64,000 nt of DNA from Liolophura sinensis (GCF_032854445.1 NW_027017963.1:186001-250000), one strand, 5' to 3'; shown: positions 34,990 through 49,500, numbered from the stretch's first letter. Notes: generated by a model from the letters alone, not told the origin. Made by a program: numbers and translations.

Positions 34990-36638
34990 ATGATGTCAAG
35001 ATCACGTGCCCAGCAACGGCTCTTACTCCATGGAAACCAAGGAAATTTGCAATTTTTCAACAGCTGGAGATGCCTGGCCCAATTGCGCATCCTTTGGCAC
35101 CTTATTGATGTGGGTCAGTGTTCAATTGTACTTTTTACAGCGGATTGTATCAAGTACCTTGTGTTTTTTTATATACAAATGGTGTGGTTTTTCTACATGT
35201 AGATAAAGACATTGAGTTTGTCTTCGACTTAGAAGTAAGACATTTGCTGGGTGAGTTAAATGGGCTTGGCCCAAAGATTTGACGTCGTCTGGGCTACCGA
35301 AGGGCACATAACTTATAATGAAAAGTTGAATATAGTAATGACCAGTCGCGATTGTACATAGTTAATGTAGCCGATTTCAATTCGCAAACAGACCAGGCAA
35401 AAATCCAAAAGTAGAAAAACTGTTCCAATGCTGCTGGTAAGAGGCTAATCCGACGTATTTTGTGACGAGAAATCGAATGGTGCAAACCGCGTTGCTCTCC
35501 GACCAATACTTTTGGCTGTAGCCACAAATGAATAATCAATGATGTCAAGATCACGTGCCCAGCAACGGCTCTTACTCCATGGAAACCAAGGAAATTTGCA
35601 ATTTTTCAACAGCTGGAGATGCCTGGCCCAATTGCGCATCCTTTGGCACCTTATTGATGTGGGTCAGTGTTCAATTGTACTTTTTACAGCGGATTGTATC
35701 AAGTACCTTGTGTTTTTTTTATATACAAATGGTGTGGTTTTTCTACATGTAGATAAAGACATTGAGTTTGTCTTCGACTTAGAAGTAAGACATTTGCTGG
35801 GTGAGTTAAATGGGCTTGGCCCAAAGATTTGACGTCGTCTGGGCTACCGAAGGGCACATAACTTATAATGAAAAGTTGAATATAGTAATGGCTAGTCGCG
35901 ATTGTACATAGTTAATGTAGCCGATTTCAATTCGCAAAAAGACCAGGCAAAAATCCAAAAGTAGAAAAACTGTTCCAATGCTGCTGGTAAGAGGCTAATC
36001 CGACGTATTTTGTGACGAGAAATCGAATGGTGCAAACCGCGTTGCTCTCCGACCAATACTTTTGGCTGTAGCCACAAATGAATAATCAATGATGTCAAGA
36101 TCACGTGCCCAGCAACGGCTCTTACTCCATGGAAACCAAGGAAATTTGCAATTTTTCAACAGCTGGAGATGCCTGGCCCAATTGCGCATCCTTTGGCACC
36201 TTATTGATGTGGGTCAGTGTTCAATTGTACTTTTTACAGCGGATTGTATCAAGTACCTTTTGTTTTTTTTATATACAAATGGTGTGGTTTTTCTACATGT
36301 AGATAAAGACATTGAGTTTGTCTTCGACTTAGAAGTAAGACATTTGTTGGGTGAGTTAAATGGGCTTGGCCCAAAGATTTGACGTCGTCTGGGCTACCGA
36401 AGGGCACATAACTTATAATGAAAAGTTGAATATAGTAATGACCAGTCGCGATTGTACATAGTTAATGTAGCCGATTTCAATTCGCAAAAAGACCAGGCAA
36501 AAATCCAAAAGTGGAAAAACTGTTCCAATGCTGCTGGTAAGAGGCTAATCCGACGTATTTTGTGACGAGAAATCGAATGGTGCAAACCGCGTTGCTCTCC
36601 GACCAATACTTTTGGCTGTAGCCACAAATGAATAATCA
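34990..36638 (+). repeat. Three near-consensus units
   Basis: Starts 34990, 35539, 36089. Unit 34990 has a 7-T tract and CGCAAACAGACC. Unit 35539 has AATGGCTAGTCG near 35889, a tag that returns near 38639. Unit 36089 has CCTTTTG and TTGGG. The left-hand TTCGC/AGTAG haplotype is prominent, so this is an island of older-type monomers inside the right half. Confidence 0.9.
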
Positions 36639-38838
36639 ATGATGTCAAGATCACGTGCCCAGCAACGGCTCTTACTCCATGGAAACCAAGGAAATTTTCA
36701 AGTTTTCAACAGCTGGAGATGCCTGGCCCAATTGCGCATCTTTCGGAACCTTATTGATGTGGGTCAGTGTTCAATTGTACTTTTTACAGCGGACTGTGTC
36801 ATGTACCTTATGTTTTTTTTTTATACAAATGGTGTGGTTTTTCTACATGTAGATAAAGACATTGAGTTTGTCTTCGACTTAGAAGTAAGACATTTGCTGG
36901 GTGAGTTAAATGGGCTTGGCCCAAAGATTTGACGTCGTCTGGGCTACCGAAGGGCACATAACTTATAATGAAAAGTTGAATATAGTAATGACCAGTCGCG
37001 ATTGTACATAGTTAATGTAGCCGATTTCAATTAGCAAAAAGACCAGGCAAAAATCCAAAAGTGGAAAAACTGTTCCAATGCTGCTGGTAAGAGACTAATC
37101 CGACGTATTTTGTGACGAGAAATCGAATGGTGCAAACCGCGTTGCTTTCCGACCAATACTTTGGGCTGTAGCCACAAATGAATAATCAATGATGTCAAGA
37201 TCACGTGCCCAGCAACGGCTCTTACTCCATGGAAACCAAGGAAATTTGCAATTTTTCAACAGCTGGAGATGCCTGGCCCAATTGCGCATCCTTTGGTACC
37301 TTATTGATGTGGGTCAGTGTTCAATTGTACATTTCACAGCGGATTGTATCAAGTACCTTGTGTTTTTTTTATATACAAATGGTGTGGTTTTTCTACATGT
37401 AGATAAAGACATTGAGTTTGTCTTCGACTTAGAAGTAAGACATTTGCTGGGTGAGTTAAATGGGCTTGGCCCAAAGATTTGACGTCGTCTGGGCTACCGA
37501 AGGGCACATAACTTATAATGAAAAGTTGAATATAGTAATGACCAGTCGCGATTGTACATAGTTAATGTAGCCGATTTCAATTCGCAAAAAGACCAGGCAA
37601 AAATCCAAAAGTGGAAAAACTGTTCCAATGCTGCTGGTAAGAGGCTAATCCGACGTATTTTGTGACGAGAAATCGAATGGTGCAAACCGCGTTGCTCTCC
37701 GACCAATACTTTTGGCTGTAGCCACAAATGAATAATCAATGATGTCAAGATCACGTGCCCAGCAACGGCTCTTACTCCATGGAAACCAAGGAAATTTGCA
37801 AGTTTTCAACAGCTGGAGATGCCTGGCCCAATTGCGCATCTTTCGGAACCTTATTGATGTGGGTCAGTGTTCAATTGTACTTTTTACAGCGGACTGTGTC
37901 ATGTACCTTATGTTTTTTTTATATACAAATGGTGTGGTTTTTCTACATGTAGATAAAGACATTGAGTTTGTCTTCGACTTAGAAGTAAGACATTTGTTGG
38001 GTGAGTTAAATGGGCTTGGCCCAAAGATTTGACGTCGTCTGGGCTACCGAAGGGCACATAACTTATAATGAAAAGTTGAATATAGTAATGACCAGTCGCG
38101 ATTGTACATAGTTAATGTAGCCGATTTCAATTAGCAAAAAGACCAGGCAAAAATCCAAAAGTGGAAAAACTGTTCCAATGCTGCTGGTAAGAGACTAATC
38201 CGACGTATTTTGTGACGAGAAATCGAATGGTGCAAACCGCGTTGCTCTCCGACCAATACTTTGGGCTGTAGCCACAAATGAATAATCAATGATGTCAAGA
38301 TCACGTGCCCAGCAACGGCTCTTACTCCATGGAAACCAAGGAAATTTGCAATTTTTCAACAGCTGGAGATGCCTGGCCCAATTGCGCATCCTTTGGTACC
38401 TTATTGATGTGGGTCAGTGTTCAATTGTACATTTCACAGCGGATTGTATCAAGTACCTTGTGTTTTTTTTATATACAAATGGTGTGGTTTTTCTACATGT
38501 AGATAAAGACATTGAGTTTGTCTTCGACTTAGAAGTAAGACATTTGCTGGGTGAGTTAAATGGGCTTGGCCCAAAGATTTGACGTCGTCTGGGCTACCGA
38601 AGGGCACATAACTTATAATGAAAAGTTGAATATAGTAATGGCTAGTCGCGATTGTACATAGTTGATGTAGCCGATTTCAATTCGCAAAAAGACCAGGCAA
38701 AAATCCAAAAGTAGAAAAACTGTTCCAATGCTGCTGGTAAGAGGCTAATCCGACGTATTTTGTGACGAGAAATCGAATGGTGCAAACCGCGTTGCTCTCC
38801 GACCAATACGTTTGGCTGTAGCCACAAATGAATAATCA
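36639..38838 (+). repeat. Two-monomer block repeated twice (1,100 bp period)
   Basis: Starts 36639, 37189 and 37739, 38289. In each pair the first unit has AAGTTTTC, TTTCGGAACC, GTGTCATG, CCTTATG, AGAGACTAATCC and TTTGGGCTG. The second has GGTACC and TACATTTCACA. Differences: 36639 has ATTTTCAAG and a ten-T tract followed by ATACAAATGG, and GCTTTCCG near 37145. The tail of 38289 has AATGGCTAGTCG, TAGTTGATG and ATACGTTTGG. Confidence 0.92.
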
Positions 38839-41037
38839 ATGATGTCAAGATCACGTGCCCAGCAACGGCTCTTACTCCATGGAAACCAAGGAAATTTGCA
38901 ATTTTTCAACAGCTGGAGATGCCTGGCCCAATTGCGCATCCTTTGGCACCTTATTGATGTGGGTCAGTGTTCAATTGTACTTTTTACAGCGGATTGTATC
39001 AAGTACCTTTTGTTTTTTTTATATACAAATGGTGTGGTTTTTCTACATGTAGATAAAGACATTGAGTTTGTCTTCGACTTAGAAGTAAGACATTTGTTGG
39101 GTGAGTTAAATGGGCTTGGCCCAAAGATTTGACGTCGTCTGGGCTACCGAAGGGCACATAACTTATAATGAAAAGTTGAATATAGTAATGACCAGTCGCG
39201 ATTGTACATAGTTAATGTAGCCGATTTCAATTCGCAAAAAGACCAGGCAAAAATCCAAAAGTGGAAAAACTGTTCCAATGCTGCTGGTAAGAGGCTAATC
39301 CGACGTATTTTGTGACGAGAAATCGAATGGTGCAAACCGCGTTGCTCTCCGACCAATACTTTTGGCGGTAGCCACAAATGAATAATCAATGATGTCAAGA
39401 TCACGTGCCCAGCAACGGCTCTTACTCCATGGAAACCAAGGAAATTTGCAAGTTTTCAACAGCTGGAGATGCCTGGCCCAATTGCGCATCTTTCGGAACC
39501 TTATTGATGTGGGTCAGTGTTCAATTGTACTTTTTACAGCGGACTGTGTCATGTACCTTGTGTTTTTTTTATATACAAATGGTGTGGTTTTTCTACATGT
39601 AGATAAAGACATTGAGTTTGTCTTCGACTTAGAAGTAAGACATTTGCTGGGTGAGTTAAATGGACTTGGCCCAAAGATTTGACGTCGTCTGGGCTACCGA
39701 AGGGCACATAACTTATAATGAAAAGTTGAATATAGTAATGACCAGTCGCGATTGTACATAGTTAATGTAGCCGATTTCAATTAGCCAAATGACCAGGCAA
39801 AAATCCAAAAGTGGAAAAACTGTTCCAATGCTGCTGGTAAGAGGCTAACCCGACGTATTTTGTGACGAGAAATCGAATGGTGCAAACCGCGTTGCTCTCC
39901 GACCAATACTTTTGGCTGTAGCCACAAATGAATAATCAATGATGTCAAGATCACGTGCCCAGCAACGGCTCTTACTCCATGGAAACCAAGGAAATTTGCA
40001 ATTTTTCAACAGCTGGAGATGCCTGGCCCAATTGCGCATCCTTTGGCACCTTATTGATGTGGGTCAGTGTTCAATTGTACTTTTTACAGCGGATTGTATC
40101 AAGTACCTTGTGTTTTTTTTATATACAAATGGTGTGGTTTTTCTACATGTAGATAAAGACATTGAGTTTGTCTTCGACTTAGAAGTAAGACATTTGTTGG
40201 GTGAGTTAAATGGGCTTGGCCCAAAGATTTGACGTCGTCTGGGCTACCGAAGGGCACATAACTTATAATGAAAAGTTGAATATAGTAATGACCAGTCGCG
40301 ATTGTACATAGTTAATGTAGTCGATTTCAATTAGCAAAATGACCAGGCAAAAATCCAAAAGTGGAAAAACTGTTCCAATGCTGCTGGTAAGAGGCTAATC
40401 GACGTATTTTGTGACGAGAAATCGAATGGTGCAAACCGCGTTGCTCTCCAACCAAAACTTTTGGCTGTAGCCACAAATGAATAATCAATGATGTCAAGAT
40501 CACGTGCCCAGCAACGGCTCTTACTCCATGGAAACCAAGGAAATTTGCAATTTTTCAACAGCTGGAGATGCCTGGCCCAATTGCGCATCCTTTGGCACCT
40601 TATTGATGTGGGTCAGTGTTCAATTGTACTTTTTACAGCGGATTGTATCAAGTACCTTGTGTTTTTTTTATATACAAATGGTGTGGTTTTTCTACATGTA
40701 GATAAAGACATTGAGTTTGTCTTCGACTTAGAAGTAAGACATTTGCTGGGTGAGTTAAATGGGCTTGGCCCAAAGATTTGACGTCGTCTGGGCTACCGAA
40801 GGGCACATAACTTATAATGAAAAGTTGACTATAGTAATGACCAGTCGCGATTGTACATAGTTAATGTAGCCGATTTCAATTCGCAAAAAGACCAGGCAAA
40901 AATCCAAAAGTAGAAAAACTGTTCCTATGCTGCTGGTAAGAGGCTAATCCGACGTATTTTGTGACGAGAAATCGATTGGTGCAAACCGCGTTGCTCTCCG
41001 ACCAATACTTTTGGCTGTAGCCACAAATAAATAATCA
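38839..41037 (+). repeat. Mixed block (4 units)
   Basis: Starts 38839, 39389, 39939, 40488. 38839 and 39389 match 36089 and 36639/37739 at about 2,750 bp, apart from private TTTTGGCGGTAG and AATGGACTTGG. 39389 ends with TTAGCCAAATG and GCTAACCCG. Unit 39939 has GTAGTCGATT and has lost one C (GCTAATCGACG near 40398), giving 549 bp. Unit 40488 has GTTGACTATAG, GTTCCTATG and the first TCGATTGG, and its end reads CACAAATAAAT. Confidence 0.9.
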
Positions 41038-43236
41038 ATGATGTCAAGATCACGTGCCCAGCAACGGCTCTTACTCCATGGAAACCAAGGAAATTTGCAA
41101 TTTTTCAACAGCTGGAGATGCCTGGCCCAATTGCGCATCCTTTGGCACCTTATTGATGTTGGTCAGTGTTCAATTGTACTTTTTACAGCGGATTGTATCA
41201 AGTACCTTTTGTTTTTTTTATATACAAATGGTGTGGTTTTTCTACATGTAGATAAAGACATTGAGTTTGTCTTCGACTTAGAAGTAAGACATTTGCTGGG
41301 TGAGTTAAATGGGCTTGGCCCAAAGATTTGACGTCGTCTGGGCTACCGAAGGGCACATAACTTATAATGAAAAATTGAATATAGTAATGACCAGTCGCGA
41401 TTGTACATAGCTAATGTACCCGATTTCAATAAGCAAAAAGACCAGGCAAAAATCCAAAAGTGGAAAAACTGTTCCAATGCTGCTGGTAAGAGGCTAATCC
41501 GACGTATTTTGTGACGAGAAATCGAATGGTGCAAACCGCGTTGCTCTCCGACCAATACTTTTGGCTGTAGCCACAAATGAATAATCAATGATGTCAAGAT
41601 CACGTGCCCAGCAACGGCTCTTACTCCATGGAAACCATAGAAATTTGCAATTTTTCAACAGCTGGAGATGCCTGGCCCAATTGCGCATCTTTTGGCACCT
41701 TATTGATGTGGGTCAGTGTTCAATTGTACTTTTTACAGCGGATTGTATCAAGTACCTTGTGTTTTTTTATATACAAATGGTGTGGTTTTTCTACATGTAG
41801 ATAAAGACATTGAGTTTGTCTTCGACTTAGAAGTAAGACATTTGTTGGGTGAGTTAAATGGGCTTGGCCCAAAGATTTGACGTCGTCTGGGCTACCGAAG
41901 GGCACATAACTTATAATGAAAAGTTGAATATAGTAATGACCAGTCGCGATTGTACATAGTTAATGTAGCCGATTTCAATTAGCAAAAAGACCAGGCAAAA
42001 ATCCAAAAGTGGAAAAACTGTTCCAATGCTGCTGGCAAGACGCTAATCCGACGTATTTTGTGACGAGAAATCGAATGGTGCAAACCGCGTTGCTCTCCGA
42101 CCAATACTTTTGGCTGTAGCCACAAATGAATAATCAATGATGTCAAGATCACGTGCCCAGCAACGGCTCTTACTCCATGGAAACCAAGGAAATTTGCAAG
42201 TTTTCAACAGCTGGAGATGCCTGGCCCAATTGCGCATCTTTCGGAACCTTATTGATGTGGGTCAGTGTTCAATTGTACTTTTTACAGCGGACTGTGTCAT
42301 GTACCTTGTGTTTTTTTTATATACAAATGGTGTGGTTTTTCTACATGTAGATAAAGACATTGAGTTTGTCTTCGACTTAGAAGTAAGACATTTGCTGGGT
42401 GAGTTAAATGGGCTTGGCCCAAAGATTTGACGTCGTCTGGGCTACCGAAGGGCACATAACTTATAATGAAAAGTTGAATATAGTAATGACCAGTCGCGAT
42501 TGTACATAGTTAATGTAGCCGATTTCAATTCGCAAAAAGACCAGGCAAAAATCCAAAAGTAGAAAAACTGTTCCAATGCTGCTGGTAAGAGGCTAATTCG
42601 ACGTATTTTGTGACGAGAAATCGAATGGTGCAAACCGCGTTGCTCTCCGACCAATACTTTTGGCTGTAGCCACAAATGAATAATCAATGATGTCAAGATC
42701 ACGTGCCCAGCAACGGCTCTTACTCCATTGAAACCAAGGAAATTTGCAATTTTTCAACAGCTGGAGATGCCTGGCCCAATTGCGCATCTTTCGGAACCTT
42801 ATTGATGTGGGTCAGTGTTCAATTGTACTTTTTACAGCGGACTGTGTCATGTACCTTGTGTTTTTTTTATATACAAATGGTGTGGTTTTTCTACATGTAG
42901 ATAAAGACATTGAGTTTGTCTTCGACTTAGAAGTAAGACATTTGTTGGGTGAGTTAAATGGGCTTGGCCCAAAGATTTGACGTCGTCTGGGCTACCGAAG
43001 GGCACATAACTTATAATGAAAAGTTGAATATAGTAATGACCAGTCGCGATTGTACATAGTTAATGTAGCCGATTTCAATTAGCAAAAAGACCAGGCAAAA
43101 ATCCAAAAGTGGAAAAACTGTTCCAATGCTGCTGGTAAGAGGCTAATCCGACGTATTTTGTGACGAGAAATCGAATGGTGCAAACCGCGTTGCTCTCCGA
43201 CCAATACTTTTGGCTGTAGCCACAAATGAATAATCA
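41038..43236 (+). repeat. Mixed block (4 units)
   Basis: Starts 41038, 41588, 42137, 42687. Unit 41038 has GATGTTGGTC and the ACCCG/ATAAGC tail. Unit 41588 is the first A-type monomer (CCATAG with CATCTTTTGGC, 7 Ts) and ends GGCAAGACGC. Unit 42137 has the GCAAGTTTTC/TTTCGGAACC haplotype. Unit 42687 has a private CCATTGAAACC that destroys the CCATGG site. The order 41038-41588-42137 anticipates the A-B-C series seen after 53 kb. Confidence 0.9.
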
Positions 43237-46200
43237 ATGATGTCAAGATCACGTGCCCAGCAACGGCTCTTACTCCATGGAAACCAAGGAAATTTGCAAT
43301 TTTTCAACAGCTGGAGATGCCTGGCCCAATTGCGCATCCTTTGGCACCTTATTGATGTGGGTCAGTGTTCAATTGTACTTTTTACAGCGGATTGTATCAA
43401 GTACCTTGTGTTTTTTTTATATACAAATGGTGTGGTTTTTCTACATGTAGATAAAGACATTGAGTTTGTCTTCGACTTAGAAGTAAGACATTTGCTGGGT
43501 GAGTTAAATGGGCTTGGCCCAAAGATTTGACGTCGTCTGGGCTACGGAAGGGCACAAAACTTATAATGAAAAGTTGAATATAGTAATGACCAGTCGCGAT
43601 TGTACATAGTTAATGTAGCCGATTTCAATTCGCAAAAAGACCAGGCAAAAATCCTAAAGTAGAAAAACTGTCCCAATGCTGCTGGTAAGAGGCTAATCCG
43701 ACGTATTTTGTGACGAGAAATCGAATGGTGCAAACCGCGTTGCTCTCCGACCAATACTTTTGGCTGTAGCCACAAATGAATAATCAATGATGTCAAGATC
43801 ACGTGCCCAGCAACGGCTCTTACTCCATGGAAACCAAGGAAATTTGCAATTTTTCAACAGCTGGAGATGCCTGGCCCAATTGCGCATCCTTTGGCACCTT
43901 ATTGATGTGGGTCAGTGTTCAATTGTACTTTTTACAGCGGATTGTATCAAGTACCTTGTGTTTTTTTTATATACAAATGGTGTGGTTTTTCTACATGTAG
44001 ATAAAGACATTGAGTTTGTCTTCGACTTAGAAGTAAGACATTTGCTGGGTGAGTTAAATGGGCTTGGCCCAAAGATTCGACGTCGTCTGGGCTACCGAAG
44101 GGCACATAACTTATAATGAAAAGTTGAATATAGTAATGACCAGTCGCGATTGTACATAGTTAATGTAGCCGATTTCAATTCGCAAAAAGACCAGGCAAAA
44201 ATCCAAAAGTGGAAAAACTGTTCCAATGCTGCTGGTAAGAGGCTAATCCGACGTATTTTGTGACGAGAAAGCGATTGGTGCAAACCGCGTTGCTCTCCAA
44301 CCAATACTTTTGGCTGTAGCCACAAATGAATAATCAATGATGTCAAGATCACGTGCCCAGCAACGGCTCTTACTCCATGGAAACCAAGGAAATTTGCAAT
44401 TTTTCAACAGCTGGAGATGCCTGGCCCAATTGCGCATCCTTTGGCACCTTATTGATGTGGGTCAGTGTTCAATTGTACTTTTTACAGCGGATTGTATCAA
44501 GTACCTTTTGTTTTTTTTATATACAAATGGTTTGGTTTTTCTACATGTAGATAAAGACATTGAGTTTGTCTTCGACTTAGAAGTAAGACATTTGCTGGGT
44601 GAGTTAAATGGGCTTGGCCCAAAGATTTGACGTCGTCTGGGCTACCGAAGGGCACATAACTTATAATGAAAAATTGAATATAGTAATGACCAGTCGCGAT
44701 TGTACATAGCTAATGTACCCGATTTCAATTCGCAAAAAGACCAGGCAAAAATCCAAAAGTGGAAAAACTGTTCCAATGCTGCTGGTAAGAGGCTAATCCG
44801 ACGTATTTTGTGACGAGAAATCGAATGGTGCAAACCGCGTTGCTCTCCGACCAATACTTTTGGCTGTAGCCACAAATGAATAATCAATGATGTCAAGATC
44901 ACGTGCCCAGCAACGGCTCTTACTCCATGGAAACCAAGGAAATTTGCAATTTTTCAACAGCTGGAGATGCCTGGCCCAATTGCGCATCCTTTGGCACCTT
45001 ATTGATGTGGGTCAGTGTTCAATTGTACTTTTTACAGCGGATTGTATCAAGTACCTTGTGTTTTTTTTATATACAAATGGTGTGGTTTTTCTACATGTAG
45101 ATAAAGACATTGAGTTTGTCTTCGACTTAGAAGTAAGACATTTGCTGGGTGAGTTAAATGGGCTTGGCCCAAAGATTTGACGTCGTCTGGGCTACCGAAG
45201 GGCACATAACTTATAATGAAATGTTGAATATAGTAATGACCAGTCGCGATTGTACATAATTAATGTAGCCGATTTCAATTCGCAAAAAGACCAGGCAAAA
45301 ATCCAAAAGTGGAAAAACTGTTCCAATGCTGCTGGTAAGAGGCTAATCCGACGTATTTTGTGACGAGAAATCGAATGGTGCAAACCGCGTTGCTCTCCGA
45401 CCAATACTTTTGGCTGTAGCCACAAATGAATAATCAATGATGTCAAGATCACGTGCCCAGCAACGGCTCTTACTCCATGGAAACCAAGGAAATTTGCAAT
45501 TTTTCAACAGCTGGAGATGCCTGGCCCAATTGCGCATCCTTTGGTACCTTATTGATGTGGGTCAGTGTTCAATTGTACATTTCACAGCGGATTGTATCAA
45601 GTACCTTGTGTTTTTTTTATATACAAATGGTGTGGTTTTTCTACATGTAGATAAAGACATTGAGTTTGTCTTCGACTTAGAAGTAAGACATTTGTTGGGT
45701 GAGTTAAATCGGCTTGGCCCAAAGATTTGACGTCGTCTGGGCTACCGAAGGGCACATAACTTATAATGAAAAGTTGAATATAGTAATGACCAGTCGCGAT
45801 TGTACATAGTTAATGTAGCCGATTTCAATTAGCAAAATGACCAGGCAAAAATCCAAAAGTGGAAAAACTGTTCCAATGCTGCTGGTAAGAGGCTAATCCG
45901 ACGTATTTTGTGACGAGAAACCGAATGGTGCAAACCGCGTTGCTCTCCGACCAATACTTTTGGCTGTAGCCACAAATGAATAATCAATGATGTCAAGATC
46001 ACGTGCCCAGCAACGGCTCTTACTCCATGGAAACCAAGGAAATTTGCAATTTTTCAACAGCTGGAGATGCCTGGCCCAATTGCGCATCCTTTGGTACCTT
46101 ATTGATGTGGGTCAGTGTTCAATTGTACATTTCACAGCGGATTGTATCAAGTACCTTGTGTTTTTTTTATATACAAATGGTGTGGTTTTTCTACATGTAG

Positions 46201-46536
46201 ATAAAGACATTGAGTTTGTCTTCGACTTAGAAGTAAGACATTTGTTGGGTGAGTTAAATGGGCTTGGCCCAAAGATTTGACGTCGTCTGGGCTACCGAAG
46301 GGCACATAACTTATAATGAAAAGTTGAATATAGTAATGACCAGTCGCGATTGTACATAGTTAATGTAGCCGATTTCAATTAGCAAAATGACCAGGCAAAA
46401 ATCCAAAAGTGGAAAAACTGTTCCAATGCTGCTGGTAAGAGGCTAATCCGACGTATTTTGTGACGAGAAATCGATTGGTGCAAACCGCGTTGCTCTCCGA
46501 CCAATACTTTTGGCTGTAGCCACAAATGAATAATCA
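43237..46536 (+). repeat. Mixed block with several private substitutions (6 units)
   Basis: Starts 43237, 43787, 44337, 44887, 45437, 45987. Unit 43237 has GCTACGGAAGG, CACAAAACTT, ATCCTAAAG and CTGTCCCAATG in its tail. 43787 has AAGATTCGACG and GAAAGCGATTGG. 44337 has GGTTTGGTTTT and a hybrid tail (ACCCG but TTCGC). 44887 has GAAATGTTG and CATAATTAATG. 45437 and 45987 share GGTACC/TACATTTCACA; only 45437 has AATCGGC. Confidence 0.9.
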
Positions 46537-49500
46537 ATGATGTCAAGATCACGTGCCCAGCAACGGCTCTTACTCCATGGAAACCAAGGAAATTTGCAAT
46601 TTTTCAACAGCTGGAGATGCCTGGCCCAATTGCGCATCCTTTGGCACCTTATTGATGTGGGTCAGTGTTCAATTGTACTTTTTACAGCGGATTGTATCAA
46701 GTACCTTTTGTTTTTTTTATATACAAATGGTGTGGTTTTTCTACATGTAGATAAAGACATTGAGTTTGTCTTCGACTTAGAAGTAAGACATTTGCTGGGT
46801 GAGTTAAATGGGCTTGGCCCAAAGATTTGACGTCGTCTGGGCTACCGAAGGGCACATAACTTATAATGAAAAATTGAATATAGTAATGACCAGTCGCGAT
46901 TGTACATAGCTAATGTACCCGATTTCAATAAGCAAAAAGACCAGGCAAAAATCCAAAAGTGGAAAAACTGTTCCAATGCTGCTGGTAAGAGGCTAATCCG
47001 ACGTATTTTGTGACGAGAAATCGATTGGTGCAAACCGCGTTGCTCTCCGACCAATACTTTTGGCTGTAGCCACAAATGGATAATCAATGATGTCAAGATC
47101 ACGTGAACAGCAACGGCTCTTACTCCATGGAAACCAAGGAAATTTGCAATTTTTCAACAGCTGGAGATGCCTGGCCCAATTGCGCATCTTTTGGCACCTT
47201 ATTGATGTGGGTCAGTGTTCAATTGTACTTTTTACAGCGGACTGTGTCATGTACCTTGTGTTTTTTTTATATACAAATGGTGTGGTTTTTCTACATGTAG
47301 ATAAAGACATTGAGTTTGTCTTCGACTTAGAAGTAAGACATTTGTTGGGTGAGTTAAATGGGCTTGGCCCAAAGATTTGACGTCGTCTGGGCTACCGAAG
47401 GGCACATAACTTATAATGAAAAGTTGAATATAGTAATGACCAGTCGCGATTGTACATAGTTAATGTAGCCGATTTCAATTAGCAAAAAGACCAGGCAAAA
47501 ATCCAAAAGTGGAAAAACTGTTCCAATGCTGCTGGTAAGAGGCTAATCCGACGTATTTTGTGACGAGAAATCGAATGGTGCAAACCGCGTTGCTCTCCGA
47601 CCAATACTTTTGGCTGTAGCCACAAATGAATAATCAATGATGTCAAGATCACGTGCCCAGCAACGGCTCTTAATCCATGGAAACCAAGGAAATTTGCAAG
47701 TTTTCAACAGCTGGAGATGCCTGGCCCAATTGCGCATCTTTCGGAACCTTATTGATGTGGGTCAGTGTTCAATTGTACTTTTTACAGCGGATTGTGTCAT
47801 GTACCTTGTGTTTTTTTTATATACAAATGGTGTGGTTTTTCTACATGTAGATAAAGACATTGAGTTTGTCTTCGACTTAGAAGTAAGACATTTGTTGGGT
47901 GAGTTAAATGGGCTTGGCCCAAAGATTTGACGTCGTCTGGGCTACCGAAGGGCACATAACTTATAATGAAAAGTTGAATATAGTAATGACCAGTCGCGAT
48001 TGTACATAGTTAATGTAGCCGATTTCAATTAGCAAAAAGACCAGGCAAAAATCCAAAAGTGGAAAAACTGTTCCAATGCTGCTGGCAAGACGCTAATCCG
48101 ACGTATTTTGTGACGAGAAATCGAATGGTGCAAACCGCGTTGCTCTCCGACCAATACTTTTGGCTGTAGCCACAAATGAATAATCAATGATGTCAAGATC
48201 ACGTGCCCAGCAACGGCTCTTACTCCATGGAAACCAAGGAAATTTGCAAGTTTTCAACAGCTGGAGATGCCTGGCCCAATTGCGCATCTTTCGGAACCTT
48301 ATTGATGTGGGTCAGTGTTCAATTGTACTTTTTACAGCGGACTGTGTCATGTACCTTGTGTTTTTTTTATATACAAATGGTGTGGTTTTTCTACATGTAG
48401 ATAAAGACATTGAGTTTGTCTTCGACTTAGAAGTAAGACATTTGCTGGGTGAGTTAAATGGGCTTGGCCCAAAGATTTGACGTCGTCTGGGCTACCGAAG
48501 GGCACAGAACTTATAATGAAAAGTTGAATATAGTAATGACCAGTCGCGATTGTACATAGTTAATGTAGCCGATTTCAATTCGCAAAAAGACCAGGCAAAA
48601 ATCCAAAAGTGGAAAAACTGTTCCAATGCTGCTGGTAAGAGGCTAATCCGACGTATTTTGTGACGAGAAATCGAATGGTGCAAACCGCGTTGCTCTCCGA
48701 CCAATACTTTTGGCTGTAGCCACAAATGAATAATCAATGATGTCAAGATCACGTGCCCAGCAACGGCTCTTACTCCATGGAAACCAAGGAAATTTGCAAT
48801 TTTTCAACAGCTGGAGATGCCTGGCCCAATTGCGCATCCTTTGGTACCTTATTGATGTGGGTCAGTGTTCAATTGTACATTTCACAGCGGATTGTATCAA
48901 GTACCTTGTGTTTTTTTTTATATACAAATGGTGTGGTTTTTCTACATGTAGATAAAGACATTGAGTTTGTCTTCGACTTAGAAGTAAGACATTTGTTGGG
49001 TGAGTTAAATCGGCTTGGCCCAAAGATTTGACGTCGTCTGGGCTACCGAAGGGCACATAACTTATAATGAAAAGTTGAATATAGTAATGACCAGTCGCGA
49101 TTGTACATAGTTAATGTAGCCGATTTCAATTAGCAAAATGACCAGGCAAAAATCCAAAAGTGGAAAAACTGTTCCAATGCTGCTGGTAAGAGGCTAATCC
49201 GACGTATTTTGTGACGAGAAATCGAATGGTGCAAACCGCGTTGCTCTCCGACCAATACTTTTGGCTGTAGCCACAAATGAATAATCAATGATGTCAAGAT
49301 CACGTGCCCAGCAACGGCTCTTACTCCATGGAAACCAAGGAAATTTGCAATTTTTCAACAGCTGGAGATGCCTGGCCCAATTGCGCATCCTTTGGTACCT
49401 TATTGATGTGGGTCAGTGTTCAATTGTACATTTCACAGCGGATTGTATCAAGTACCTTGTGTTTTTTTTATATACAAATGGTGTGGTTTTTCTACATGTA

